From: Plutella xylostella
Lineage: Eukaryota > Arthropoda > Insecta > Lepidoptera > Plutellidae
NCBI RefSeq assembly: GCF_932276165.1
Contig: NC_063992.1
Location: 9,992,001-10,056,000, forward strand
DNA length: 64,000 nucleotides
Direction of reading: 5' to 3'
In this document: positions 47,385 to 59,956 of the stretch, in pieces
Numbering within the stretch: the first letter of the stretch is position 1
How the letters are laid out: each line of letters opens with the position of its first letter
The notes under the pieces: generated by a model
Told to the model about the DNA's origin: nothing
Seen by the model: only the letters and a program-made list of their open reading frames with translations
The model's database searches: none
Translations under genes and position numbers: made by a program

Positions 47385-48163
47385 AGTAAAAGGTACAAAT
47401 TTATTTATCAATATTGTCCTTTTTGTAATGCCTAAAAAGTTATACATCATTATCACTGATCGAATAAAACATATTTTTATGTAGCTAAATGTACATAACA
47501 CGGATAATTCCTCGCTGGTACGAAAAATCTCGTTATAATCCTGGTGTCACGAGCGCAATTCACTGTGATTTATTTTGTTCCCTAAAAGAGTTGTGTTGCG
47601 TACAAATAAAATAACACACTTCTAATTGATTGATTGGCACGTCTCGCGTTCCTGTCGCGGTAAATATTGATAATTGGGCGGACCGCAAAGTGGCTGGCTG
47701 CCGTTGTTTCATTGTTATTGCACAAACGGACTGACACGCCAATATTGACCCGACAAGCCCCGCGCTGATTAAAGCGGCAGGCTTGATTAGAATGCGTGGC
47801 GTGTTTCACATTTTTTGTCGTCAAAGAGGTATATAACTATAGCCACTGAACTGAAGGAAGCAGTAGCGCTGCAAGCTTCTAAAAAGGCTGAGGCTAAGTG
47901 CTTTTTATACCAGCTTCAAACAAAACCCTACCGATAGCACTCCTTTTATCCTGGAATAATATAATTAATTTAAATTAATTATAACATGTTTAGGTACACG
48001 GCATCGCGGAGTTAATTTTGTTGTAATTTTATTAGTAGGCTCCACTTAAGATTGCTCGAAATTATACGTAACTTTCAAAAAAACTTACTGACAACATTTA
48101 ATTGAAAAACGTGAGTTTTTTTTTTAAAAAGGGGTCACTTAAAAAACTGAAACTATGTAGGTA

Positions 48164-48310
48164 TAGTGCCACAAACTTATCTGTTCCGGTGAGAGCGAAC
48201 TAAATTGGTCCATACCTCATTACTTACTGTACTAATGAATTTCATATTGACATAGATTATATGGACCAATTTAGTTCGCTCTCACCGGAACAGATAAGTT
48301 TGTGGCACTA
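48164..48310. mobile_element. TA-flanked MITE (AGTGCCACAAACTTATC ends), copy 3, foldback form
   Basis: 147 bp with TA on both sides (48162-48163, 48311-48312). Both halves derive from the same end of the family: GAGCGAACTAAATTGGTCCA on the left and its inverse on the right. The element is therefore a near-perfect palindrome of about 60-bp arms. Confidence 0.88.
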
Positions 48311-49489
48311 TAAGCTCACTCTACACCCCTGACAATAAATCTTCCGCTGGGCCGTCGCCTGTTTAAAGCACGCAGCGAGAGCCTCGCGCTGTAAACAATA
48401 TGTGAAAGTTACATTGTATCCACACCAGCCTTCAATTGTACGGGCGATGCATGATTGATGCCCCCTACCGCCCCCAAACCACAGTCAGGGGGCGGCGAAG
48501 GGGGCCCGGTGGCGCTAAATCCAGGAATAAACAAGACACGTAGTAAAGCCGTTTTAGTACAAATAAAAGTCTTGCATACGTATTAAGGTTTCATTGGGTT
48601 TGTCTTTACGCTTTTTGCTACGTTCGTTGGTTGTAAAATTTTACAAAATCCGTAATAGTCGCATTAATACTTATAAAATATAGAAAGAGTCCTATGACGT
48701 ATGATTGACAGATAACTTATTATCGCTAGAGAATAATGTAAATAACAAATTTCGGATAGAATGTATATTTTTTACAGCTGCCATAGGCTCCGCTGTTCAT
48801 GCTACATTTTACAAAGTATAATACTATGCTGAATTTTCTCATTCAAACACGTCCGGAACTCCATACTCCATAGTGATTTCATAGTTCAGAAACGCCAAAG
48901 AAACCTATTACACGCAGTAATAACGCATTGCGTTATTATTCTCAGGCTCAGCTCATAGGCTGGCCAAGAATGCAATCAAAATAGTATCAGTGTGACGGCC
49001 GTAGATGCCAGTTGCAGGCGCGACTGCGGCTGAAGTGATGGATGGGGGGGCGATCACGACCGTCGAATCGGTGACGCTATTGCCAACTTGTAGCCGGCTC
49101 TTAATTCCATCCGTGATATTAGTTTTCCTATTTTCCGTCAGGTTGGCGCGCGCTTTTTGTTTTGTGTATGGTCGTGGTTGCAATGCGGACCGAATCGATG
49201 TGATGTGTGATGTGTGATCGTGCAGTATTTACGTAATCCTGTGCTTTCATCGATTTAGTTCAACGCAAGAAATCGATAGGTTAGAATTCGTAGAATTGAA
49301 TAAGTACTGAATAGTATAAGGGTTTATTATTACATCATTAATATCGACTAATTTGACTAATGACCGTTAGTTAACCTTATCTTTTGAGGACCCTTTCAGA
49401 TTGCCTTCTTAAATGAAATACACAAAACATGAAGTATGTATAGGTACTTATTTAGGAAAATCTTCCTTCTGGAGGATAATTTTGTTGTT

Positions 49490-49556
49490 CAGATTGGCTC
49501 CCTCAGTCACCCTCTTTAACACCGTTCCACTATTTACTTGACACCCTGTATAACTT
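49490..49556. mobile_element. End fragment of a TA-flanked MITE (GACACCCTGTATAA)
   Basis: TTCAGATTGGCTCCCTCAGT is similar to the segment near 34020 (TTCAGATTGACCACCTGAAT). It ends in ACACCCTGTATAAC like the ACAGGGTG family. Too short to classify further. Confidence 0.4.
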
Positions 49557-49602
49557 TGTCAAAAAAGGTTTAATAATAACTTGTTAATTATTTTGTTTAC
49601 AG

Positions 49603-49632
49603 ATACGAATCCATTGTTGAATGCAGACGAAG
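49603..49632 (+). CDS. Candidate 30-nt microexon of an unidentified plus-strand gene
   Basis: Acceptor TTGTTTACAG, donor GTAAGT. In the frame carried over from the 45-nt exon (AG + A) it reads RYESIVECRR and leaves with AG, again phase 2 to phase 2. Together the two exons give a continuous peptide of about 24 residues that ends in basic residues. They share the opening ATAC after the acceptor. No similarity to a known protein is recognised. Confidence 0.48.
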
Positions 49633-52600
49633 GTAAGTTACTTACTTGCTCGTAGGTACAATGATAATTTTACTTTTGCTTTGGTATATTTTCAATAATT
49701 GATGATACCTACTTACACGAATTATGACTTTTGGACTGACACAAAGAGTCGAAACTCGTGTGTAGGTTAAATTAACTAACCTAACACTTTGTAACTTCTA
49801 TGGAGGGAGGCTCTTTAAATAATTACCTCCTGCAAATTGTGTAGTTTGTAAAAAGTACTGTCATTTCTCGCTAATGACTGTATTAGGTCTAGCCTGGAGT
49901 CTAGACCTAGACGGCAGAACTAGGGCAACGTGTAAGGAAAATGAAACAAGAGCTAAGTTTAGACTTATCGATTAAGTGCACCCACACGGCACCTGACGTG
50001 GCATCCATTTAAATTAATCCGCTTCACTTCACCAAGTAATTATTGCAAACGAAACACGAAACTTCGTATTAAAAATGTACAGGTTTTCTGAACATGATAA
50101 TATTATCATGGTTGGTTCGCTTACTTCGAGGTTACTAGGTAGGTACTTAAAACACACACAACTCGTGGTTATCAAAAAAAGTAAGTGTTATTAAATATGT
50201 AGGTATCAGTATCAGTACTAAAAAGTTTTTTTTTACTAAAAAGAAAATTAAGTTATCTTGTCCAGGGTGTCAAAGAGTTATAATATGTATATGCATCCCC
50301 AGTGTAATCGCTTATTGTATGTATGATTTAGATCTTAGGTACCATGAAAGACAGTATCATAGAAAACTATTAACAAAGCACCAGTCCAGCTCTAACATTC
50401 CACCGACATGCTAAGAAGACCAGAGAAATCAATTTGTATAAGCATAAGTACTAACCAGAAAGTGCTTCAGCCTGGCTGACAACGACACGATAATAACACA
50501 ACGACTGTAAACCCCAGAACAATAACTCGGAAAACATCCTCGAACAAACGCAAACTTCACCCTTCAAAATAACAATTGACAATTAACCCTTACAATGGCG
50601 ATGCGGAATCTAGTCCAGTGGAAAAGTGGTCCGTCTAATTAGTCCGCTCCAGCGACAGTCAATACCGGTCTGTGAGACCTCTCGACACGACCACTACTGG
50701 AGGGTTGTGGCTTGGCAGCTTTTCTGGACACTCAACTTTTTTATATGAGCAGTATTATGAGAAGTTGAATAGCGATTTGTTGACGACGAAATAATGTGAA
50801 TTTGTCGTTGGCTGTTTTTGTAGCGTCATTCAAAAGTATTTTAAAACAAGAACAAAAAGTAATGTCCGTACAAAATTTGTTTGTTGGTCAATTATTCACA
50901 ATATGAGTTTTAAGATGGATAGATTTTATTTGAAATTGATATAGCAGAAGGACAAGCCGATACAGCTTATTTTCCGCATACCATAAGCATAAGTACCACG
51001 TTTGCTACTCCCTGTATAAGACTGATTTATTAATATAAAGAGTTAAAATCCACCAGCATATCTGCCAAAAACAAAAAAAAAACTAGCAAAAATATAGGGA
51101 CATTTAAAAGTTACAATGGAGCAAATTAGCACGCTTTACCGATCTTGAATAGCGGGAAGCTTCGCGACCACTCGACGTTTGGCAGTGGGAGGCCCTCCGC
51201 ACCTACTCAGACCACTCCGGTTTATGTCCGATGGAACGGGAATAAAAATATCGCTTTAGTTTTACCACTATTAAGAGGGCGACCGGCTATAAAAGTGGTG
51301 GCAATCCGGTCGTGAAACGTCTCAGTCGGAGCTCGGGAACACCCGCCGGCTACTCCACCGACTATAAAGGCTATCGGGATTTTTCATAGCATATTCTATC
51401 CTTACTTGTGTTACTAAAACAACCACGTAATAACACGTGCATGCAATTTCAAATTCAATTGCCCATATAAGTTTTTATGCGAGCCGGCCACCAGTTTAGC
51501 AGGCGTTTAAGAAACCGGAGCAGAGTAGGTAATGCCCCCCAGCCCCCCACTTACCCGATGCCATTGCATTATTCCACACTATGCTGGCGAATGTAGGAAG
51601 AGGGATATTCCAAAATACGGAACCCGACAAAAACTGAAACTCTTTGTTTCAATGCGGCGCTCGCTCCTACCCTGAATTGTAAACCAAATGCATACCTGAA
51701 ACCGCCATTACGCCTTCCTGTCTTACTTCCAGTACACGACTGAAATAAATTAAGCCGGGTGGCGTGAGTGGCTGACTAAATTTTAATTTCTTCTTAGAGA
51801 CCCTTGACCCTTGATACCTACAGAACCAGTGTATTTGTAGTAAGTGTGTATAAGAAACTTTAAAAAATGACACAAATATTTCCATTTCCTTTAAAAAAAA
51901 ACTTGGAAATTATGCATTTAAATAAAACCCGTAGGAAGGCAGGTTACGGACGAGAGTTCGATTTGCACTGGGCCAGAGCCGGGGCGGCCGGGGCGGCACG
52001 TCGCCGGCATCCCATTACAACCTTCACAAACTTCACATTTCTAGACGACGGAGTTTAAAAGTTTTAAAAGATCGGGAAAGTTACAAGCGTGTCGACCAAA
52101 GCAGATTACTTGCTTTTAAGATGAATGCCCGGGACCCGTGAATAGACATGGCAGCTCGAAATTCAGACTGAAAATTAAAGTTAGAATTCAAATTACTTTT
52201 CGCATTCAGTATCCTCCTTTGCGAGTCTTGACGAGTCAGTCGGGAGTTATGAGTATGGATATTTCGGTTGCAAAATTGGCTTTGAATAAGAAACGAGTTT
52301 TAAAGTTTCATACGTTAACTCACTTATGTTGATGCGAGATATATTAGGTATAATCCTGCCGTGATCACTGTCGACAGAGAGAGGAGTTCCGCAGCACTCG
52401 TCACAGTACTTACAAAAATATTCAGGTCTCCCTCTACGTAGCTCGTACAAAGTTGAGATGGCTGCATTTCTAACAGGATTTGGAGCGGCGTCGGTCGCGC
52501 TGCCACATTTGCGGAATTCATTCCTCATTGTTAGCGCTGAAAGCAGCTGAAACTTTCAGATAGATCACTGGCACCGGCTTTAATTCTGGCTTCTGAACAG

Positions 52601-53587
52601 AAGATTGATCTAGCTGCAGCCGAATTGGAGTAGATGTATTATGCGGCACTGTTAACTTATCCTCTAGTATATTTGTGTATTTTCTTTATATACCTACTCG
52701 TAAGAACATCTGCATCAAAGTAAAAAGTTGTACTAGTTGTATTTACACTTACTGTTCAGTTAGCTAACAAAGTACCTACCTAAGTAAATCAGCAAACTGT
52801 AGATTAAAACGAGTCTTAAGTGCAAGGATATCCTTAACAAAGTTTTTTCTTTGTGCGAAGAAGTTCCTGCAATGAAATTAAACTTCCAGCAAGAACTAGA
52901 CTTACACATTATTATACAAGATGGAGAAAACGCGCCACTATCAAAGCGTAATTGTGTAGTTCTTAGAAATATGCAGATTGCGTAAGACATTTTTTCCTTT
53001 ACAGTTAGCCTTACATATAATCACTTAACTATCAAACAAACTCTAAGTAAAACTAACAGTTTTATTCTTCAAACATAGAATTTCAGTTAGCGTACCGCCG
53101 TAATTCCAAGCACCGTGAATAAACCACATTCGGGGCTCCTCCGCGGCGGCTCACTCGGTTCGGTCCCCACAAGATCGCTCAGCTAATATTGGTCTTACAA
53201 CGTAAGCCCGGCAATTCTTTTACTTTTAATCTTGCTCAATGCTTTAAATCTGCTACCATTTGATGTGATTTTCTACGCGGCATAATGATTTCCGAGTTTT
53301 AGGAAGAAGTATGTGCTTTATATTGTGTTTCGGGGGAAGATTATTACGTGGGGAAGGGAAATCAGGGGGATGAGAGCGCCGGGTATTAAGCCGTCGGCTC
53401 GACATTTTACACAAAAGTTTCAGCACAAATATGGGCTAATGGAGCAGAATTTCATATTGAAATTATATATCACTAGGCCTTATTTTACACTATTATTGGT
53501 TGCCAGTGCCGTAATAGATATTATAAAGGTGTTAGTGTTTCGTGTAAGTTTGTTCTTCTGATTAACTTGCGTTGTCTGGTATAAGAC
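49633..53587. other. Non-coding stretch
   Basis: GC-richer, less repetitive patches occur at 51140-51380 and 53090-53200. No exon, RNA gene or mobile element can be placed. Confidence 0.4.
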
Positions 53588-53702
53588 GTCATCATCACGA
53601 CCCATTACGTCCCCACTGCTGGGGCACGGGTCTCCTTCCAATGAAGGAAGGGTTTAGGCCTAGTCCACCACGCTGGCCAAGTGCGGGTTGGTGGACTAAG
53701 AC
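53588..53702 (-). mobile_element. Retroposon tail (lepidopteran SINE/LINE 3' region)
   Basis: On plus it reads ATCATCACGACCCATTACGT, then CCCACTGCTGGGGCACGGGT and GTCCACCACGCTGGCCAAGT. In reverse complement this is the familiar tail ending in a GATGATGA motif. Related fragments are at 24398-24450 and 62755-62790. Confidence 0.65.
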
Positions 53703-54174
53703 GTACTTTAGATAAATAAATAAGTTCAGACAGTGGGATTAACTGTATTTTACAGAATTTCAGTTATAGGCTCTGTTATGCTATGCATCGTACTTATGAA
53801 CTTAATAAAAGAGGTACGCTGCATACCCCATTGGGAGCTAGTCGGGAGTAAATGTTTGTTATTATAACACCTTTATGAACGACCTCCCTTGTAAAATGAG
53901 TGACATGGGCTTGTGTTATTATTGTAACAATATGAGAGTTGATCAAAAGTTAATGGAATATTTGTCGTTAGTGCGGCTGACGGGTCCCGCGTGCACCACG
54001 CGACGATAACAGCTTTAAAACTGATTAAATATTAAATATAATTTAATAAATTTCAGCCCCAGCGATCTCATCTGGTTTTACAACGCGCTCAGATTAAAAT
54101 ACTTAATCACTTTGTGTTTTTGTGTGTCGATCAAGCGTACCGTAATTTATTCACAATTAAATTAATATTTTCAG

Positions 54175-54223
54175 GAAGAAAGGCTGGATCAACAGCGTCA
54201 GCCAAATGTTAAATTGTTTATAA
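54175..54223 (+). CDS. Candidate short terminal exon (weak)
   Basis: Acceptor AATATTTTCAG. Joined to the 30-nt exon (AG + G) it reads RKKGWINSVSQMLNCL and then a TAA. This would give the plus-strand transcript a basic short C-terminus (RRRKKGW). AATAAA-like signals exist only some 290 bases further on (about 54512). The acceptor is good, but a chance match is quite possible. Confidence 0.25.
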
Positions 54224-54916
54224 CAAAGATGCTCTAAACGGCTACATTGATGTTTTATGAAATTTTGTGTGTGGTTATGAATATGATAAGACGTAACCAA
54301 GCTTTCTTTTCTGAAATCACACGAGTTTTTTATGCTGAAGCGAAGCGTTTGTTTTTTTAAACCTAACTGCAGATTCTTGTTTGTATGGTAAGTACTAAGT
54401 ACAAATATGAAAGACTTACTAATAAGAAAAAGACATAATATAAAGGCACCTATAATTCACAAGTAGCCAGTGTTAATTACGTTTTTAAAATACCTTATAT
54501 CAAGAAACAAAAAGAATAAAATGTTGCCAAAAAGTAAATAATTAAGTAAGTATACGTTACTTACAAACAAATAATAATTAAAAGGTGGAATGAATAGGAT
54601 CATTAAAAATTGCGAAGAGAGCTAAAAGGGAAGGCCCTCAAGTTAATTATAATTGACCTAATATCGTTTAGAATTAATTACAAAATGTAAAATAAATTCA
54701 AGATGTTCGTTTTTCAGAAGACTTTTGTTGCAGATATCTTCAAATCTCTTTGAAAATAATAATAATGTTTTTTTTATTGTTTCTAGGTAAATAACTACAT
54801 AGAGTTACCATATTAAATATTAAAAACAACATTGACCGGTCGCTAATTTCAAATTCTACTTATTTAATTTCAAATATTTATTTGGACTTATATTTTCAAG
54901 TTTATAATTACGTTGG

Positions 54917-55010
54917 TATACAGGAGGTTGCAAAAAGTTTTGGGCTTAGATATAACATGCTGCACATGCTGGTTTCGGCTTAGTATACCCTTTTTGCAAC
55001 ACCCTGTATA
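54917..55010. mobile_element. ACAGGGTGTTGCAAAAAGG MITE, short complete copy
   Basis: The left end, TATACAGGAGGTTGCAAAAA, continues toward GGGCTTAG. The right end, inverted, is TATACAGGGTGTTGCAAAAA followed by GGGTATACTAAGCCGAAAC. TA borders both ends. About 90 bp, the most compact copy of the family. Confidence 0.78.
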
Positions 55011-57029
55011 CTGGCCCATGAAGTAAGAATAATAACAATTTCTACAGTTATACATTTCCTGCTATACCTTCCCCTTCCAGCGGCTTCTACTGTTGTGTTA
55101 GGCTTTGTTATTACAATAATAATATGAGGTTTTGCTGGGTTTTGCAAACTGTTAATCAAACGTTTTCTGTATTAACCCAATAACACATAATATATATTAT
55201 GTATATATTTTGTAATGATTATTAAGTGAGTTGTTGTAACGTTTTTTTAAATAAAGTAAACTTGGTTTTTTATATTTGTGCAACAAAGAATTTACCTAAC
55301 AAAAATAAATACCTATGTAATAAAATCGTGCTACGCAACTGTAGAAAACTAGGTAGGTATATAATAATATATTTTAAATCAAATCCGTCTAAATGCAAAC
55401 AAGTGAAATCTGTTTACTTAGTATAATACATACAAGTATAAAAAACGCACGTAAACCGTAAAACGTGATGCCGGCCATCGAGGCCCTCAATCAGTGAGGC
55501 GATTGTTTTCTAAAATTGCTATTACAGATTTTAGCACGTGCCGGTTTTTAGAATGTGCTTTTAACCTTTATCCGAAATATTCAAGTAGATCGGGTGAAAG
55601 AGCGTTGTTATGGCGATGGTCTTTTGTGAAGGTGAAAGGGTGCTTGAATGCTATCCTCGATCCTAAAGGAACGGGTTGAATTAGTCTCTGATTGTAATCA
55701 TTTCAATCTATACTTTAGGTAGAGTCAGTAAAAGAGACAAAGTACCTACCTATTCAGAGTATTCAACCCTAGCAGAGCACACTGTTTCATATTTAAGATT
55801 TCGGGAGATGGTACAAACATTCCTTGAAAAGACCGCGTCCTATGTATTGAATAAATTGTAACATCCATTTTTAGCCTCCATGTTTGCACTTTTGTACTTA
55901 CAAGTTTAGGTAACCTAATGAAATTCAGAAACCACTATTCATCAAATGTATACTTTCAGGAGGCTTTACTGTTTCGTTTCCACTTTCATGATTCCAAATA
56001 AATGTGAGTTGCAAACTGAATGGAACTCACACACGCTCGCTCTCTGTGATATGATTTCCCCCGACGGCTGTACAAGTACTAAGTAACTAATTTAGCATGG
56101 TCACTGGACTCGCAACTGTGAAGCCAGCCGTAGTCGACACAAATTGCAACGCAAACTTGGAATAAACTTGTTTGATTGAAATCTAACACGCATATTTATC
56201 GCTATTATAACAATAACTCTCTTACATGTGTACATAACAAACTCTAATAATTATTATTATCTATTCATACTAAGACGAAAGCTTGACTTGTGACTTAGGG
56301 GGTCATCCTTACCAACTTTTGTTCTATGGAGATGCTGGAGGTGTTGGAGCATCCCCATGCAAAGGGAGGATCCTCGGACCAGGCCGGGTGGTGTGGCCTG
56401 GCGGGCAGCTGCCCAACGGTTAGCGTTGGGGATTTCTATATATTGCAGAGTAGGTGAGAAACTTCGAATGCGCGAAGTAGGATTTTCATAGTAATTTGCG
56501 TAGTTCCCATACATCTTCTCTGTATTGCGTTCCGAGCGCCATCTGTTGATCTTCGTCTGAACTAGTGGCTAGGAGTCCGCCACAGTTCTATGACTCTTAT
56601 AAATTGAAATTTTCCAAAATTAAAGAACGAAAGTTTTTCAGAAATTTCGCCATACTATACCTACCTTCTTTTGCAACTGCCCTGTATAGTAAGTATGTCA
56701 CTGTTTGATTCACTTGCACACAACTTGTACATAATCCAATTTCTACCTGCATCTTGCTACTCAACACTACGCTACGTGTGGCTGCAACTATGTACGCACC
56801 CCTCCTACGTTATTAGGGTCATTTCGGTTACACAGAAGTTGGTATTCCTGTTTAAATATTCATGCCGTCTTGAATTCGCCATATTAGTGAGTTATTAGAA
56901 GGACTGGCGCTGCAGGGAAGTTGTGTGCTATAAGTTATAGGAGACATCGTTGTTGCTACAATTTATACATAGTATGTTCGTAAGATCAGTTTTGACTTAT
57001 CAAAGTAATATTTATGTTATAATTTTTTA
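55011..57029. other. Non-coding stretch
   Basis: Positions 56325-56470 are GC-richer, with GAGGATCCTCGGACCAGGCC and TGGCGGGCAGCTGCCCAACG. This could be a decayed mobile-element coding piece, but no frame is convincing. A half element of the ACAGGGTG type ends at 56698 (TGCAACTGCCCTGTATAG). Confidence 0.4.
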
Positions 57030-57784
57030 TACAGGTTCTTGCTAAAGTATACTATGCAGAACGGGTACTCAGGGAGTCAAACTAAACACCTTTTGTTCTA
57101 TGACTTTTGGAAAAATAGAAAAAAAAAATTGTCATTGATTAAATTTCATCCTGTACAATTACGCAATCACGTATTTTTCAGTCAGGGTTTAAATCCCGTC
57201 CAATTAGTTATTACTAATTATACAAGCGGCACGTAAGTTTGTTTCCGCCCCTATGAGACTAGTTCCAAAGCAAAACACAATCAGACAACGACGATGTACA
57301 TATTTGGGACAATCGACAATCACAGAGCAGATCTGGCTTTACACAGAATACACAGGTGTCTGCCGACGTCGCTACAAGCAACTAAATCATTTAATGGAAC
57401 GCATCCGATACATGCCAGCTATTGGTTTCAAACTGCAATCACCCTTTAATCTGATGTCCTATCGAATTGTTCCCACTCTACCACGGTGTTGAACCTATAG
57501 AGCAACTACCAAAAGTGAACTCCAAGAGTTTTATTCGATGTAAAACTTTGCAATTTTATTTAAGCCGTTTTGGAGCTACGTAGCAACAGACATGCACAGA
57601 TACGTCAGACTTATCCCACCCATATTAAAAGTTATCTGGTTAGAATTTCCTCCGGGTCCAACAAGGCATGCCCACGGGTCCGGGAGTGGGCTCCGTGCAC
57701 GGATCTCATCAGACAAGCACACAATGGCCGCCTCGCTCCAGTACTCCGACCCGCATGTGGGACGAACTGTCCCAATATCGGCAA

Positions 57785-58077
57785 CTGGAGGGTTACTCTA
57801 TCTATACTGACGAAAAACTAACCAACGAGAGCTGTCGTGTTATCGGCACGTTTAATACAACGGGACAGGGGGCACTTTCTAAAATCGAAGAACGAACGAA
57901 CGAGAATTGACCATTTGACACTCAATCGGCCTGGTTAATAGCAATACAACGAGATAAAGTCATATATAGTTAGCGATGCAATTTTGTTTTTTCCGAAGTT
58001 TCGGAGCCATGACCAGAATCGTGGCTCGTGCAGCAGCGCTGAGAAACTTAGTTTTTCGTCATATAGAGTGACCCCCT
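57785..58077. mobile_element. GGGTCACTC-family MITE, copy 5, enlarged
   Basis: It runs in reverse orientation, from CTGGAGGGTTACTCTATCTA to TTTTTCGTCATATAGAGTGA and CCCCC. At 293 bp it is twice the family length: the middle holds an extra stretch (about 57868-57985, including GAACGAACGAACGAG and ATACAACGAGATAAAG), consistent with two fused copies or an internal duplication. Confidence 0.78.
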
Positions 58078-58220
58078 GTGTCCCACTGCGGGGCACTGCC
58101 GCATCAGACTGCGGGGTGAGCCTGGCTGGCGGAAGGCATTATTAATGGTTGCGTTTTAATAACTGCGATTAATTTCAACTGTGCGGCTAGGAAGGCATAA
58201 ATACGCTGCGGTATATTCGC

Positions 58221-58252
58221 CGTAGTGTGTTATTAATAATAATAATAATAGT
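58221..58252. repeat. (TAA)n microsatellite
   Basis: TTATTAATAATAATAATAAT and onward. Simple repeat only. Confidence 0.7.
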
Positions 58253-58380
58253 GTTATTGAATATGTTAACTATTTATTTGTCCATTAGCAGTAATAGCTC
58301 CGGTACCTGCTGAATATTCGTGAGTGTTTATTATAAGGCACTAAATCTATAATAATATATTTCATAACTTTTTTATTTCT

Positions 58381-58491
58381 TTAGATTGCGAAAAACTAAG
58401 TTTCGGAGCACCACCACGACTCGTTGTATTTGACGTACCGATTGCATAACAGTTCTCTCTCGTAATTTCTTTGTCAAGCTGAAGTTACCCC
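58381..58491. mobile_element. GGGTCACTC-family MITE, copy 6, left end missing
   Basis: It starts inside the element at GCGAAAAACTAAGTTTCGGA, with CACGACTCGTTGTATTTGAC and ATTGCATAACAGTTCTCTC as in other copies. It ends AAGTTACCCC. The first 15-20 bases are lost. Confidence 0.65.
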
Positions 58492-59794
58492 TAGTGCAAT
58501 ATTATCACATATTTTATTTATTTTTACTAGCTAAGAGTAGGTACCTATGCAGTTACGTGGTGAGATTCTAACTGAGCCTTCCACATCCGAAGTTCCGTGC
58601 TCTCCCACAGAACCCTTAGTAGGTATAGCTAGGCTAACTACTGCGTCGCAGTTTACATAAATTTAAAGTGGCCATTGTTATACCGGGCGCCGACTTCGAC
58701 CCATCAATTTTCCAACTAGTTTGACGTCCATTACGCCGCACCGATTTAACTTCTCCAACTCCCGGTCTATTGCGTTTTGAATTATGAATATTATGGAAAT
58801 TTCGTAACGGCATTAATGGCTCATTCTTTTTACGTTACGTTACGACGGTAATGGTTGGTATTGCTCGGTCAAGGGAGTAAGCAAACAACCAATACATCAG
58901 CATTCCGACAACAAGTCCATATTATCTTCCATTAATTTGGAATAATTACTGCCAATATTCAATGATCAAACATTGGAAGATGACACAAAGCCATAAGCCT
59001 GTATTATTGCCGTTGGTATGTATCTGGCCCCTCGAGGCCGCCCGAGCCTCGCAGCCAATCAGCGGCGATATCGGAAACCCACGGTAATTCCCCGATAATT
59101 TACGGAGCACTGAAACGTTCTGAATGTCCTCAAAGTACTTTCGGGTCGTCCACAGAATGTATCACCTAATAACACAAGTACTTGCCAGCCATTCGGGGGA
59201 AAGGTAATCGAAGCTAATGCAATCAAGATTCAGATGTAGGGGAATAAATAGCTCCTTCTACGTACTAATATCCTACCTGATAACGCTATCGTCTTCACGT
59301 AATAGCACTGCGAATAGCTAAATTAGCTCCTCCCTTACCCTAAGCGGTTCGATTTGGATGTCTTAGTTTTTCCTTTCCATACAGGTACCTTACCTTTTAT
59401 TTTTGTTGCCTTATTATTTAGCTTGTCTATGATCTTTAACTTATTTAAATACGTATGTTGGAGCTACCTTATTGTTACAGTATTTAGCTATACAGCTATA
59501 CTTTTAGTTATTAGTCGCTTCAAAAATTAACACATCTAATAGTTACGATTGCAATATTTACTGCAACAGTCAACAGTTCTTACAGGGACGACACTGTATT
59601 GGAACTTTCTATCAATATCTAGTCTCTAGCATTTATTTACGGTTGTTTGTAGCAGTTCACAGCGAGTCAAGTTGCGATCGAGCGCGGCATCAGACGTCGA
59701 GGGTCCCTGGAGTGCGGGACACGTCGTGAGAAAACCTCGCTTTAGAGCGGGGCTTTAGGATGCGTGCGTGTCTTCCACGGTATTAGCTTCAGAT
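58492..59794. other. Non-coding stretch
   Basis: No exon or mobile element is recognised. Positions 58980-59110 are of balanced composition and might be regulatory. Confidence 0.4.
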
Positions 59795-59956
59795 ATACGG
59801 GGTGTTGCAAAAAGGGTATACTAAGCCGAAACCAACAAAAAAGTCACGTGACCAACAAAGTTTTTATGTTTTTTTTTTCGCGATTTTTGACATTCTGATT
59901 TTATTTCTGGGTTTAAATATAAAATTTTGCGCACGTAGGTTTCGGTTTAGTATAGT
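59795..59956. mobile_element. ACAGGGTGTTGCAAAAAGG MITE, right end truncated
   Basis: The left end is TATACGGGGTGTTGCAAAAA followed by GGGTATACTAAGCCGAAAC. The inverted GTTTCGGTTTAGTATAG near 59940 marks the start of the right end, whose outer 20 bases are gone. Confidence 0.7.

Noticed and set aside
54373..54387. 15-nt segment between CTGCAG and GTAAGT
   Set aside because: Divisible by three and in matching phase, but too short to separate from chance, and it lies after the candidate terminal exon.
55960..56003. 44-nt segment between TTTCAG and GTGAGT
   Set aside because: The splice sites look fair and one frame is open, but the length breaks the phase pattern of the other microexons and the peptide has no distinctive features.
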